Of a DNA stretch of 64,000 nt, positions 1 to 10,363 are shown in pieces. This DNA comes from Blastococcus sp. URHD0036. Lineage in GTDB: Bacteria > Actinomycetota > Actinomycetes > Mycobacteriales > Geodermatophilaceae. Under the pieces are notes generated by a model, which did no database searches, was not told where the DNA came from, and worked only from the letters and a program-made list of their open reading frames with translations. The stretch spans positions 1 through 64,000 of the forward strand of contig NZ_KL370778.1 of the NCBI RefSeq assembly GCF_000701365.1, read 5' to 3'. The translations under genes were made by a program, and so were the position numbers. Every line of letters starts with the position of its first letter. Position 1 is the first letter of the stretch.

Positions 1-608
1 CCGGCTGGGAGAACAGCCGCCTGGGCTACCCCGTCACCGACGAGGTCTGCGGCCTGCGCGACGGCGGCTGCTTCGTCCACTTCCAGGGCGGGTCCGTCTA
101 CTCCGGCGCGGGCTACGGACCACATGCGATCAACGGCGCCATCCGCGACGCGTGGGCACGCGCCGGCTGGGAGAACGGCCTCGGCTACCCCACCACAGAC
201 GAGGTCTGCGGCCTGCGCGAGGGCGGCTGCTTCCAGCACTTCGAACGGGGCTCGGTCTACTCGTCGCCCGGCACGGGAGCGCGCGCCGTCCTCAGCGACA
301 TCCGTGACCCGTGGGCCCGCGCCGGCTGGGAGAACGGCTTCGGCTACCCCACCACCGACCGGGTCTGCGGACTCCGCGAGGGCGGTTGCTTCCAGCACTT
401 CCAGCGTGGGTCGGTCTACGTCAGCCCGGTCTACGGCGCCCACGCAGTGAGCGGCGTCATCCGTGACACCTGGGCTCGAGCGGGCTGGGAGAACGGCCTG
501 GGTTACCCCACCAACGACGAATTCGTCCGGGGCGGCGCGCGCGTGCAGACCTTCCAGCGGGGTCGCGTGACGGTCGACCTGGCCACCGGGCGGGTCCAGG
601 TCCTCTGA
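1..608 (+). CDS. LGFP-repeat protein, C-terminal part (5' end outside window)
   Basis: The frame is open from base 3 to the TGA at 606-608, so this is only the end of a longer protein. It consists of four tandem LGFP repeats of 53-54 residues, starting near bases 3, 165, 324 and 483. Each carries the core AGWENGxGYPTxDEVCGLR followed by GGCFQHFxxGSVY; the last copy has lost its two cysteines. LGFP repeats are known from secreted actinobacterial cell-wall proteins and hydrolases, where they are thought to bind the envelope. The catalytic or signal part, if any, lies upstream, so the overall function is unknown. It converges on purC across a strong hairpin. Confidence 0.85.
   Translation, partial: GWENSRLGYPVTDEVCGLRDGGCFVHFQGGSVYSGAGYGPHAINGAIRDAWARAGWENGLGYPTTDEVCGLREGGCFQHFERGSVYSSPGTGARAVLSDIRDPWARAGWENGFGYPTTDRVCGLREGGCFQHFQRGSVYVSPVYGAHAVSGVIRDTWARAGWENGLGYPTNDEFVRGGARVQTFQRGRVTVDLATGRVQVL
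3..608 (+). repeat. Four tandem LGFP-coding repeats (162/159/159 nt period)
   Basis: Copies begin at 3, 165, 324 and 483 and are highly similar at the nucleotide level in the GGCTGGGAGAACGGC core. This indicates recent duplication or gene conversion inside the gene. Confidence 0.85.
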
Positions 609-613
609 TCCAG

Positions 614-675
614 GCGGTGATGTGCGCTCGGGGCGTGTTCCGGCGACGGAACCCGCCCTGCGCGCACATCACCGC
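614..675. terminator. Bidirectional hairpin between LGFP gene and purC
   Basis: The outer arms 614-627 and 662-675 are perfectly complementary over 14 bp. An inner stem (631-642 with 647-658, one mismatch) closes on the loop GCGA. It sits 5 nt after the LGFP stop and 6 nt after the purC stop on the other strand. There is no T-tract. A terminator serving both genes is inferred. Confidence 0.7.
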
Positions 676-681
676 GGACGC

Positions 682-1542
682 TCAGGCGAAGGGGCGGCCG
701 GTCAGCTGCTCGTACGCGGTGACGTAGCGCTCGCGGGTCGCGGCGACGACGTCGTCCGGGAGCTCCGGCGGCGGCGAGACGCGGTCCCAGCCCGACGTCG
801 TCAGCCAGTCGCGGACGTACTGCTTGTCGAACGACGGCTGCGCCGCACCCGGCGACCAGGTGATCGCCGGCCAGAACCGCGAGGAGTCCGGCGTCAGCAC
901 CTCGTCCCCCAGGGTCAGCTGCCCCTCGGTCGAGGTCCCGAACTCGAACTTGGTGTCCGCCAGCACGATCCCGGCCTCGAGCGCGATCTCCGCTCCGCGC
1001 CGGTAGAGCGCCAGCGTGAGCTCGCGCAGCTCCGCGGCCCGCGGCGGACCGACCAGCGTCTCCACCGTCGCGAAGTCGATCGCCTCGTCGTGCTCGCCGA
1101 CCTCGGCCTTCGTGGACGGCGTGAACACCGGCTCCGGCAGCCGCGAGCCCTCGACCAGCCCCGCCGGCAGCGCGACGTCGCGGATCGCGCCGGTGCGCTG
1201 GTACTCGACCGTGCCGGAGCCGGAGAGGTAGCCGCGGGCCACGCACTCGACCGGCAGCATGTCCAGCCGCCGCACGAGCATGGCGCGGCCCGCGACCTCG
1301 GCGGGCACGTCGGAGGCGCTGACCAGGTGGTGCGTCGCGCCGAACTCCGTCAGCACCGGCGTCAGCTGCGCGAACCACCACACGCTCAGCGCCGTGAGCA
1401 CCCGCCCCTTGTCCGGGATCGGCGTCGGCAGCACGTGGTCGTAGGCCGAGATCCGGTCCGAGGCCACGAGCAGCAGCCGGTCGGAGCCGGCGTCGTAGAC
1501 CTCGCGCACCTTGCCCCGGGCGACGAGCGGCAGGTCCGGCAT
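682..1542 (-). CDS. purC: Phosphoribosylaminoimidazole-succinocarboxamide (SAICAR) synthase
   Basis: This cytoplasmic purine enzyme joins CAIR and aspartate using ATP to give SAICAR. The 286-residue protein is a normal length for the family. It shows the N-terminal GKVREVYD motif, SDRISAYD near residue 30, VECVARGYLSGSG in the middle and LADTKFEFG towards the C-terminus. The ATG at 1542 overlaps the purB stop by one base (TGATG), so translation is coupled. The frame stays open upstream through purB, but the family N-terminus supports this start. PurB acts on the product of PurC, which fits the shared transcript. Confidence 0.95.
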   Translation of the reverse strand: MPDLPLVARGKVREVYDAGSDRLLLVASDRISAYDHVLPTPIPDKGRVLTALSVWWFAQLTPVLTEFGATHHLVSASDVPAEVAGRAMLVRRLDMLPVECVARGYLSGSGTVEYQRTGAIRDVALPAGLVEGSRLPEPVFTPSTKAEVGEHDEAIDFATVETLVGPPRAAELRELTLALYRRGAEIALEAGIVLADTKFEFGTSTEGQLTLGDEVLTPDSSRFWPAITWSPGAAQPSFDKQYVRDWLTTSGWDRVSPPPELPDDVVAATRERYVTAYEQLTGRPFA

Positions 1543-2849
1543 CAGGTGAGAGCCGCGACGCGCTCGAACAGCGGGTCCAGCGACTCGACGTAGCGCTCCG
1601 GCCGGCAGATCTCGTCCAGCCGTGCCTCGTCGAGGGTCACCCCGGCGGCAGCCGCACGGGACCGCAGCGTCTCGCGGAACGGCGTCCCGGTGTTCCAGGT
1701 CTCCATCGCCGCACCCTGCACGAGCGCGTAGGAGTCCTCCCGCGACAGGCCGCTCTCCACGACCTCCAGCAGCACCGACGACGTGTAGATCAGCCCGCCG
1801 GTCAGGTCGAGGTTGTCGCGCATCCGCTGCACGTCGACGACCAGGTTCTCCACCAGGCCGGTGGTCAGGTGCAGCAGGTAGTCGGTGGTGATCGCCGCGT
1901 CCGGCAGGAAGACCCGCTCGGTCGAGGAGTGGGAGATGTCCCGCTCGTGCCACAGCGGGATGCCCTCCATGACCGGGACGACGGCGGCGCGCACCACCCG
2001 CGCGAGCCCGGCGATCCGCTCCGAGCGGATGGGGTTCTTCTTGTGCGGCATGGCGCTGGAGCCCTTCTGGCCCGAGCCGAAGGCCTCCGACAGCTCCCGC
2101 ACCTCGGTGCGCTGGCCGTGCCGCACCTCGAGGGCGACCGTCTCGCAGACGGTCGCGATGATCGCCAGCGCCGCGATCCACTCGCTGATCGAGTCCCGCA
2201 GCACGACCTGGGTGGAGGCATCGGCCGCCTTCAGGTCCAGCGCCTGCGCGACCGTCACCTCGACCGACGGGTCGATCAGCGAGTAGGTGCCCACCGCCCC
2301 GGAGATGGCGACGACGCCGACCCGCTCCCGGGCGGCCCGCAGCCGGTCGCGGGAGCGCGCGGCGGCGAACGCGATGTCGGCGACACGGTGGCCCCAGACG
2401 TCCGGCTCGGCGTGCACGCCGTGGGTGCGGCCGACCTTGATCGTGGCGCGGTGGGCCAGCGCGTGGTCACGGAGGACGGCGACGAAGCGGTCCATGCGGG
2501 CCAGCAGCAGGTCGGTCGCCTCGGTGAGCTGCACCGCGAGCGCGGTGTCGAGCAGGTCCGACGACGTCATCCCGTGGTGCACGTAGGCCGCCGCCGAGCG
2601 GGGCTCGGTGTTGTCGGCCCACGCCGAGAGGAAGGCGATGACGTCGTGCTGCGTCGTCTCCTCGATCTCGGCGACGCGTGCCGCGGTGGGCGGCGGCGCG
2701 TTGCGCACGGGCTCGACGACGTCGGCGGGCACCCGGCCGGCGGCCGCGTGCGCCTCCAGGACCAGGGTCTCCACGCGGCACCAGAGCTCGTACTTGTGCT
2801 CGTCGCTCCAGACCCGGCCCATCTCGGGCAGCGTGTAGCGGTCGATCAT
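1542..2849 (-). CDS. purB: Adenylosuccinate lyase
   Basis: PurB removes fumarate from SAICAR and from adenylosuccinate, so it serves both the main purine pathway and the AMP branch. The 435-residue protein carries the fumarase/aspartase superfamily signature SGQKGSSAMPHKKNP near residue 255 and the early motif RVETLVLEAHA. It is the first gene of a purB-purC operon. It starts 104 bp from the divergent AI-2E-family gene, so the promoters of both must lie in 2850-2953. Confidence 0.96.
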   Translation of the reverse strand: MIDRYTLPEMGRVWSDEHKYELWCRVETLVLEAHAAAGRVPADVVEPVRNAPPPTAARVAEIEETTQHDVIAFLSAWADNTEPRSAAAYVHHGMTSSDLLDTALAVQLTEATDLLLARMDRFVAVLRDHALAHRATIKVGRTHGVHAEPDVWGHRVADIAFAAARSRDRLRAARERVGVVAISGAVGTYSLIDPSVEVTVAQALDLKAADASTQVVLRDSISEWIAALAIIATVCETVALEVRHGQRTEVRELSEAFGSGQKGSSAMPHKKNPIRSERIAGLARVVRAAVVPVMEGIPLWHERDISHSSTERVFLPDAAITTDYLLHLTTGLVENLVVDVQRMRDNLDLTGGLIYTSSVLLEVVESGLSREDSYALVQGAAMETWNTGTPFRETLRSRAAAAGVTLDEARLDEICRPERYVESLDPLFERVAALT

Positions 2850-2953
2850 GCGGGTACCCGCCGCATCCGGTCAGCTCGGAGATCCACGGGGGCATCCTCC
2901 CGCAGCGCTAGCGTGATCATCGACGCCCCCCACTCGCCGGCCGGAGATACGCG

Positions 2954-4363
2954 ATGCTGAAACGCGCGAGCCACCTCGCCGGCCGTGCCCGTGAGCGCAT
3001 CCGCGCCGCCGGTGAAGCCGATCCGCACGGCTGGCACCGCCACCACGCCGACCACCCCGATGCCGCGCCCGAGGCCGGCCTCGATGACGCCGCCGACGAG
3101 GCCGACGAGGCCGACGACGACGTCCAGGGCGCCCCGGGTCCCCCGCTCGGCAGCCCCGAGCCCGGTGCTCCCGACCTGGACGGGCCGATCGGGCCCGGCG
3201 GCGTCAGCGGCCCGCCCGGCGACCGACCGCCGCGGGACCGGCGTCGCCCGCGCCGTCCGGTGGGCGACGACAGCGTGCCCAGCGGCCTGCGCACCGCCGC
3301 GGCCTGGTCGTGGCGGCTCATCGTCGTGCTGGTCGGTGCCTACGTGCTCCTCTACGCCGCGGCGTACGTGGCGGTCGTCGTCGTGCCGGTCATCGTGGCG
3401 CTCCTGCTCGCCGCGCTGCTGCAGCCGGGCGCCGCCGCGCTCGTCCGCCGCGGCTGGCCGCACGCCCTCGCGGCGTTCGCGATGCTGCTGGTCGGGCTGG
3501 GTGTCGTGGCCGGGATCATCACGCTGGTCGTCAACCGGTTCATCGACGGCTTCGCCGACCTCTCCGAGCAGGTCACCGCCGGTCTCGAGCAGGTGCGCGA
3601 CTACGTCGTCGACACCTTCCCGGTCACCGAGCGGCAGCTCGACGACGCCATCGAGCAGGCGCAGGGGTTCTTCACCGGCAACTCCGACGAGCTGGCCTCG
3701 GGCGCGATCGACACCGCGGCAACGGTCGGCGAGGTGTTCACCGGCATCGTGCTCGCGCTGTTCACGCTCTTCTTCTTCCTCAAGGACGGCCGCTCCATCT
3801 GGCTGTGGCTGGTCGGCCTGTTCCCCTCCGACGCCCGTGCCTACGTGGACGAGGCCGCCCGCCGCGCCTGGCGGACGCTGATCTCCTACACCCGGGCCAC
3901 CGTCATCGTGGCGCTGGTCGACGCGATCGGCATCGGCGTCGGCCTGGCGATCCTGGGGGTGCCGCTGGTCATCCCGCTGTCGGCGCTGGTGTTCCTCGGC
4001 GCCTTCATCCCGATCATCGGGTCGTTCCTGGCCGGCTCGGTCGCGGTGCTGGTCGCGCTGGTGTCCGTGGGCCCGGTCAAGGCGCTGATCGCCCTGGCCG
4101 TCGTCATCCTCGTCATGCAGGTGGAGGGGCACATCCTCCAGCCGCTGCTGTTGGGCCGGGCGGTCCACGTGCACCCGCTGGCGGTCGTGCTCGCCATCGC
4201 CTCCGGCCTGCTGATCGCCGGGATCTTCGGGGCGCTCATCGCCGTCCCGATCGTCGCCTGCGCGAACGTCGCCGGCACCTACCTGGCCCGCCGCAACGAC
4301 GGCCCGCGGCCGCCCGAACCCCGGCCCGACCGCGGGAAGCCGGCCGTGGGGATCAGAGGGTGA
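2954..4363 (+). CDS. AI-2E family transporter-like membrane protein
   Basis: This 469-residue protein has a long hydrophilic, acidic and Pro-rich N-terminus (about residues 1-110, poor in predicted structure). It is followed by a PF01594-like membrane region with roughly 7-8 hydrophobic segments. Recognisable family features are the FFFLKDGR stretch, the GAFIPIIGSFLAG segment and the C-terminal QVEGHILQPLLLGRAV motif. Members export small molecules or ions in some bacteria; the substrate here is unknown. The 3' end overlaps convergent purD by 11 bp. Confidence 0.88.
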   Translation: MLKRASHLAGRARERIRAAGEADPHGWHRHHADHPDAAPEAGLDDAADEADEADDDVQGAPGPPLGSPEPGAPDLDGPIGPGGVSGPPGDRPPRDRRRPRRPVGDDSVPSGLRTAAAWSWRLIVVLVGAYVLLYAAAYVAVVVVPVIVALLLAALLQPGAAALVRRGWPHALAAFAMLLVGLGVVAGIITLVVNRFIDGFADLSEQVTAGLEQVRDYVVDTFPVTERQLDDAIEQAQGFFTGNSDELASGAIDTAATVGEVFTGIVLALFTLFFFLKDGRSIWLWLVGLFPSDARAYVDEAARRAWRTLISYTRATVIVALVDAIGIGVGLAILGVPLVIPLSALVFLGAFIPIIGSFLAGSVAVLVALVSVGPVKALIALAVVILVMQVEGHILQPLLLGRAVHVHPLAVVLAIASGLLIAGIFGALIAVPIVACANVAGTYLARRNDGPRPPEPRPDRGKPAVGIRG

Positions 4364-5621
4364 TGCGACCCTCGACGGCGGCCAGCGCGATGTCGGTCCG
4401 CCAGTGCGCCCCGGCCAGCCGCACCCCGGCCACCCGCTCGTAGGCGGTCTGCCGGGCGGCGGCGAGGTCCGCCCCGGTCGCCGTCACCGCCAGGACCCGG
4501 CCGCCGGCCGACCGCACGGTCCCGTCCGCGTCGGCGGCGGTCCCGGCGTGCAGCACACCCTCGCCGTCGGCCCCGGTGACCGGGTCACCCGTGCGCGGCC
4601 GCTCGGGATAGCCCGCGGCGGCCACGACGACGGTCACGGCCGCTCCGGAGCGCCAGCGGAGCGGCGGGTGGTCGGCCAGCGCCCCGGTGGCCGCCGCGTG
4701 CAGCAGCCCGCCGAGGGGCGTCTCCAGCAGCGGCAGCACGACCTGGGTCTCCGGGTCGCCGAAGCGGGCGTTGAACTCCACCACCCGGATGCCGCGCGAG
4801 GTGAGCGCGAGGCCGGCGTACAGCAGCCCGGAGAAGGACTCGCCACGTCGGGCCATCTCGTCGACGGTCGGCTGGAGCACCGTGGCCAGCACCTCGTCGA
4901 CCAGTCCGGACGGCGCCCAGGGCAGCGGGGCGTAGGCGCCCATCCCGCCGGTGTTGGGGCCGGCGTCGCCGTCGTCGCGGCGCTTGTGGTCCTGGGCGGG
5001 CACCAGCGGCAGCACCGTCGTCCCGTCGGTGACGGCGAACAGGGAGACCTCCGGGCCGTCGAGGTACTCCTCGACGAGCACCGCACCGCCGGCCTCGAGC
5101 ACCCGGTGCCCGTGCGCGACGGCCTCCTCGCGGGACGTGGTGACGACGACGCCCTTGCCCGCGGCCAGCCCGTCGTCCTTCACCACGTAGGGCGCGCCCG
5201 GGACCAGCGCCGCTGCCTCGTCCAGCGCCGTCTCCAGCTCCGCGGGCCCGCCGACCGGCCAGGCGCGGGCCGTCGGCACGCCGGCCGCGGTCATCACGTG
5301 CTTGGCGAAGGACTTGCTGCCCTCGATCTGCGCGGCCTGCGCCGACGGCCCGAAGCAGGCGATGCCCGCCTCTCGGACGGCGTCCGCCGCCCCCGCGACC
5401 AGCGGCACCTCGGGCCCGATCACCACGAGGTCCGCACCCCAGCTCGTGGCCAGTGCGGCGACGGCCACCGGGTCGGCTCCGTCGAGCGGCACCGCCTCGG
5501 CGATCGACCGCGTGCCGGCGTTGCCCGGCGCGCAGGCCAGGGCGGTCACCGCAGGGTCGGACTGCAGAGCCACGCACAGGGCGTGCTCCCGGGCACCGGA
5601 GCCGATCACGAGCACGCGCAC
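4353..5621 (-). CDS. purD: Phosphoribosylamine-glycine ligase (GAR synthetase)
   Basis: PurD condenses phosphoribosylamine with glycine using ATP in the third step of purine synthesis. The protein starts with the nucleotide-like motif [13 protein letters not shown]. It then shows the ATP-grasp region, including [25 protein letters not shown] and [13 protein letters not shown] chose GTG 5621 (422 residues) because it gives the usual family N-terminus. An ATG at 5645 would add eight residues. It converges with the AI-2E gene, with overlapping 3' ends. Confidence 0.94.
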   Translation of the reverse strand: MRVLVIGSGAREHALCVALQSDPAVTALACAPGNAGTRSIAEAVPLDGADPVAVAALATSWGADLVVIGPEVPLVAGAADAVREAGIACFGPSAQAAQIEGSKSFAKHVMTAAGVPTARAWPVGGPAELETALDEAAALVPGAPYVVKDDGLAAGKGVVVTTSREEAVAHGHRVLEAGGAVLVEEYLDGPEVSLFAVTDGTTVLPLVPAQDHKRRDDGDAGPNTGGMGAYAPLPWAPSGLVDEVLATVLQPTVDEMARRGESFSGLLYAGLALTSRGIRVVEFNARFGDPETQVVLPLLETPLGGLLHAAATGALADHPPLRWRSGAAVTVVVAAAGYPERPRTGDPVTGADGEGVLHAGTAADADGTVRSAGGRVLAVTATGADLAAARQTAYERVAGVRLAGAHWRTDIALAAVEGRITL

Positions 5622-5699
5622 GGACGGCGACCCTACCGACGGCATCGATCCGGTCACGTCCCTGGCCGACCCAGCCGGCGGGGGACCACCATCGCGGCC

Positions 5700-6059
5700 A
5701 TGCCCACCTCGACGCACCGGGCCCCGGCCATCTGGTCCGGCGTCGCCCTCCTGCTGGCCCTGGTCGCCGTGGTCCTGACCGTGTCGACCCCGGCCGACGC
5801 CGGCGCGAACATCGGCGCCGGGATGGTGGTGCTCCTCGCGATGTCCGCCTCGTTCGTCACCGCCGTGCTGCTGGTGGGCACCGGGCAGCGCGGCGCGCGC
5901 CTGGCGGCGGCGGGGGCCGCGCTCGCGTGGGTGGCCTACTTCGCACTGGCGGTGGACGACACCGGCCCGCGCTGGCCGGCCGCCGCGCTGATCGCCGTCG
6001 CGGTCCTCGTCCCGGCCGGCTGGTGCCTGCGCGTCCTCACCGGGCGCGACCCGCGCTGA
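5700..6059 (+). CDS. Small membrane protein, unknown function
   Basis: This 119-residue protein has four predicted hydrophobic segments (about residues 12-30, 38-58, 66-83 and 90-108) separated by very short loops. It ends in a basic tail. No enzymatic motif is visible and I do not recognise a family. The start is the first ATG in frame, preceded by GGGGGACC. It lies 78 bp from divergent purD and converges tightly with rsgA. Confidence 0.7.
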   Translation: MPTSTHRAPAIWSGVALLLALVAVVLTVSTPADAGANIGAGMVVLLAMSASFVTAVLLVGTGQRGARLAAAGAALAWVAYFALAVDDTGPRWPAAALIAVAVLVPAGWCLRVLTGRDPR

Positions 6060-6062
6060 GCG

Positions 6063-7085
6063 TCAGCGCTTCTGGCTGGGCTGCGCGCGCAGCGACTTGT
6101 GCAGGGCCCGCACGCGGGAGTGCTCGGCGGCCCGGGCGCGGGCGTCGGTGCGCAGCGCCTGGCGGTGCACCTCCGCCTGGAGCTTCCGCCAGCCCCGGAG
6201 CCGGCCCTCGTCGAGGAGGCCCTCGGCGACGGCCGCCGACACCGCGCAGCCGGGCTCCGCGCCGTGCGAGCAGTCGCGGAACCGGCAGGAGGAGGCGAAC
6301 TCGGCGACGTCGGCGTACGCGGTGTCGATCCCCTCGTCGCCGGGGAGGCCGAGCTCGCGCATGCCGGGGGTGTCGATCAGCAGGCCGCCGCCGGGCAGCC
6401 GGTGCAGCTCGCGGGCGGTCGTGGTGTGCCGCCCCCGGCGGTCGGCCTCGCGCACCTCGCCGGTCGCGGCCACCTCCCCGCCGAGCAGCGCGTTCACCAG
6501 GCTGGACTTGCCGACCCCGGAAGGCCCGACGAGCGCCCCGGTGCGGCCGGCACCGAGCCGTTCCGCCAGCGCCCCGACCCCGGCTCCGGTCACCGCGCTG
6601 ACCGCGAGCACCTCGGCCCCGGGCACGGCACCGGCCAGCTCGGCCAGCGCCGCCGGCACGTCGTCGCAGAGGTCGGCCTTGGTCAGGACGACGACCGGCG
6701 TGGCCCCGCTCCCCCACGCCACCGCGAGGTAGCGCTCGATCCGGCGGAGACGGGCCGGACCGTCCAGGGCGTCGACCACGAACACCACGTCGAGGTTCGC
6801 CGCGACGACCTGGAGGGCGGACGTCCGCCCGGCCGCGGTCCGCGTGAACGCCGTCCGCCGGGGCAGCAGGGCGACGGCCACGTCGCTCCGCAGCGCGACC
6901 CAGTCGCCCACGGCGGGACCCGTGCCTTCGCGCAGCAGGGGGGCCGGGTGCACGCGGCGCTCCCCACCGGGGGCGACCACGGTCAGCAGCCCCCGGTCCA
7001 CCTTCGCGACGCGGGCCGGCACCGTCCCCGGCGGGACGTCGGCCGCCCGGGCGCCGTCCCAACCGAGGTCCACGAGATCCGTCAC
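6063..7085 (-). CDS. rsgA: Ribosome small subunit-dependent GTPase A
   Basis: RsgA is a checkpoint GTPase that acts in late 30S maturation. The domain order is typical: an N-terminal OB fold, then a circularly permuted GTPase with G4 TKAD before G1 GPSGVGKSS and G3 DTPG. A C-terminal zinc knuckle has CRFRDC, His and a final Cys. GTG 7085 gives 340 residues starting VTDLVDLGW. The frame is open to an ATG at 7211, but that extension looks non-conserved and basic, so the GTG is preferred with moderate certainty. Confidence 0.9.
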   Translation of the reverse strand: MTDLVDLGWDGARAADVPPGTVPARVAKVDRGLLTVVAPGGERRVHPAPLLREGTGPAVGDWVALRSDVAVALLPRRTAFTRTAAGRTSALQVVAANLDVVFVVDALDGPARLRRIERYLAVAWGSGATPVVVLTKADLCDDVPAALAELAGAVPGAEVLAVSAVTGAGVGALAERLGAGRTGALVGPSGVGKSSLVNALLGGEVAATGEVREADRRGRHTTTARELHRLPGGGLLIDTPGMRELGLPGDEGIDTAYADVAEFASSCRFRDCSHGAEPGCAVSAAVAEGLLDEGRLRGWRKLQAEVHRQALRTDARARAAEHSRVRALHKSLRAQPSQKR

Positions 7086-7315
7086 GGCGGCGATCGTGGG
7101 CCCCGGGCACCTCGGGTGTCCCCTCCTTTTCCGTGAGGCCGGGGTCAAGTTCCCGCGTTCGACGGCCGACACAGGGGTATGGATCGGTCGTCGAAACGCG
7201 ACTTCCGTCACAGCCGTCCCGCTCGTGAGGCCGTGACCTGCGCGTCTGTCGAATCGTGCGGGAAACGCCGTGCGGCGTTCGCCGCGACGTCACTTCGGTG
7301 GGGTGTGCTGGAGAC

Positions 7316-8347
7316 ATGCACGCGACCGTGTCGCAGGCAATCAGTCCTGTGACCCGCAGCCCCCGTCCCGTGATCGTCGGCCACCGTGGTGCCCCGGGCT
7401 ATCGCCCCGAGCACACCGCGGCCAGCTACGAGCTCGCGATCGACCTCGGCGCCGACATGATCGAGCCCGACGTCGTGGTCACCCGTGACGGCGCCCTCGT
7501 CGTCCGGCACGAGAACGAGCTGTCCCGGACCACCGACATCTCCGTGCGACCCGAGTTCGCCGACCGCCGCACCACCCGCAGGGTGGGCGACAAGGAGCGC
7601 ACCGGCTGGTTCGCCGAGGACCTCACCCTCGCCGAGATCCGGACGCTGCGGGCGATGGAGCGCATGCCGGACATGCGCCCGCTCAACACCGCCTACGACC
7701 GGCAGTTCGGCATCATGACCCTGGCCGAGGTCGTGGAGCTGGCCCGGCGCCGCTCCACGCCCGCGCGGCCCATCCGGGTCCTGGCCGAGCTGAAGAAGCC
7801 CAGCTGGTCGGCCGAGAACGGGCTGCCGATGGCCGAGCTGGTCGCCGCGGAGCTGCGCCGCCTCGACGCCGTCTCCGCCGACGGGACCGTGATCGTGCAG
7901 TCCTTCGACGCCCCCGGGCTGCGGGACCTGCGCGCCCTGCTCGGCGACGACGGCCCGACGATGTTCCAGCTCGTCGACGACGTCCCCGAGGACGACGCGC
8001 TCACCACGAACGCCGGCCTGCGCGGGATCTCGACCTACGCCCAGGGCATCGCGCCCAGCCGGCACCGGATCCTGCCGCGCGACGCCGAGGGGTACCTGAC
8101 CGAGGTGACCGACCTCGTCGCCCGGGCGCACCGGGCCGGGCTGTCGGTCGTGCCGTGGACGCTGCGCGCCGAGAACCTGTTCCTCCCGCGGCACCTGCAG
8201 CGCGGCGACGACCCGTCGGCCCTCGGCGACGCCGCCGGCGAGGCCAGGCTGCTGCTGGGCCTGGGCGTGGACGGTCTGATCACCGACCACCCCGAGATCG
8301 CCGTCGCCGTCCGCGCCGAGCTCAGCTCCGTCCCCGCCCGCGTCTAG
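7316..8347 (+). CDS. glpQ: Glycerophosphodiester phosphodiesterase
   Basis: The enzyme hydrolyses glycerophosphodiesters to glycerol-3-phosphate and an alcohol, helping to recycle phospholipid head groups. The 343-residue protein has the GDPD catalytic motif VGHRGAPGYRPEHT near residue 18. It also has the metal-binding IEPDVVVTRDG and a shifted second histidine motif (VVRHENELSRTTD). A terminal GVDGLITDHP is typical. No signal peptide is evident, so it may be cytoplasmic. ATG 7316 follows CTGGAG. It is divergent from rsgA (230-bp gap) and converges on purA. Confidence 0.9.
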   Translation: MHATVSQAISPVTRSPRPVIVGHRGAPGYRPEHTAASYELAIDLGADMIEPDVVVTRDGALVVRHENELSRTTDISVRPEFADRRTTRRVGDKERTGWFAEDLTLAEIRTLRAMERMPDMRPLNTAYDRQFGIMTLAEVVELARRRSTPARPIRVLAELKKPSWSAENGLPMAELVAAELRRLDAVSADGTVIVQSFDAPGLRDLRALLGDDGPTMFQLVDDVPEDDALTTNAGLRGISTYAQGIAPSRHRILPRDAEGYLTEVTDLVARAHRAGLSVVPWTLRAENLFLPRHLQRGDDPSALGDAAGEARLLLGLGVDGLITDHPEIAVAVRAELSSVPARV

Positions 8348-8351
8348 TGGC

Positions 8352-8384
8352 GTGCGGGAGGCGAGCTTTCCTCGCCTCCCGCAC
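8352..8384. terminator. Perfect 14-bp hairpin between glpQ and purA
   Basis: Arms 8352-8365 and 8371-8384 are perfectly complementary around the loop CTTTC. The hairpin fills the 42-bp gap between the two convergent stops and can work from either side. Confidence 0.8.
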
Positions 8385-8389
8385 TCCAC

Positions 8390-9685
<1,296 letters not shown>

Positions 9686-9745
9686 TCAGATCCCCTCGAT
9701 CATCGGCACCGGCGGAACCGGCTCAGCAGGTGGCAGGGTAATCGC

Positions 9746-10363
9746 ATGCCTGCGCACGACGTGGACCTGCGCGGCCTCGCGCCCGACGAGGCCCCCTCCC
9801 GCGACGCCGTCGCCGGCGTGACCGACGTGCCGTCGGTGCTCGTCCGCGGCCCCGTCCCGGCGCTGGCGGGCGTGCTCGCCGCCCTCAACGCCGCCTCCCG
9901 GACGGCGGACGTCGTCGTCTCCTGGGAGCCGGCCGACGACAAGCTCTCCCGCGGGCTGGCGCGCGACCTCGGCATCGGGACCGGCGCCGAGCGGGAGATG
10001 ACGCTGTACCGCGACGACCACGGCGGGGTCCTGCTGCACTCCGGCCGGGTGGAGCCGGCCGACGACGGTCGGCGGAGCCTGCTCTCCCGGCGGCTGGGCG
10101 CGCAGGCCCACCACGACAACGCCAAGGTCGCCGACGGCATGATCAGCCGGGTCACCGCCCGCCCGGACTGGCAGGCGGTGGACACGCTGCGCGTGACGGT
10201 CGTCGTGCAGCCGCTGCGCCCCCCGCGGCTCTCCCGCGGCCGCGCGCTGCAGATCGCCTGCGACCCCGCGCGCGTGGTCCGCGACGGCGTCCCCTACGCC
10301 CGGCCGGTCAGCCGCTGGACCTGGTACGCCGACGACCGGGTGCGCTGGCGCCTGGCGCCCTAG
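9746..10363 (+). CDS. Hypothetical protein
   Basis: This soluble-looking 205-residue protein has no signal peptide, no membrane segment and no motif I recognise. It has a central charged region (GAEREMTLYRDDHGGVLLH) and an Arg/Pro-rich C-terminal third ending in RWTWYADDRVRWRLAP. Codon usage looks like its neighbours. It is divergent from purA (66 bp) and overlaps the 3' end of the amidohydrolase by 4 bp. Confidence 0.65.
   Translation: MPAHDVDLRGLAPDEAPSRDAVAGVTDVPSVLVRGPVPALAGVLAALNAASRTADVVVSWEPADDKLSRGLARDLGIGTGAEREMTLYRDDHGGVLLHSGRVEPADDGRRSLLSRRLGAQAHHDNAKVADGMISRVTARPDWQAVDTLRVTVVVQPLRPPRLSRGRALQIACDPARVVRDGVPYARPVSRWTWYADDRVRWRLAP

Noticed and set aside
3-608. The regular 159-162-bp repeats as a CRISPR array or satellite
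   Set aside because: The period is a multiple of three, the frame is open throughout and the translation is LGFP repeats; there are no short repeat-spacer units.
1543-2181. A fused-looking frame extending purC far upstream
   Set aside because: It is purC read through into another frame of purB. The PurC family N-terminus and the TGATG overlap define the real start.
7207-7237. Inverted repeat GTCACAGCC / GGCCGTGAC upstream of glpQ
   Set aside because: It pairs at 8 of 9 bases with a 13-nt loop, has no match to a known operator and has no second copy; not distinguishable from chance.
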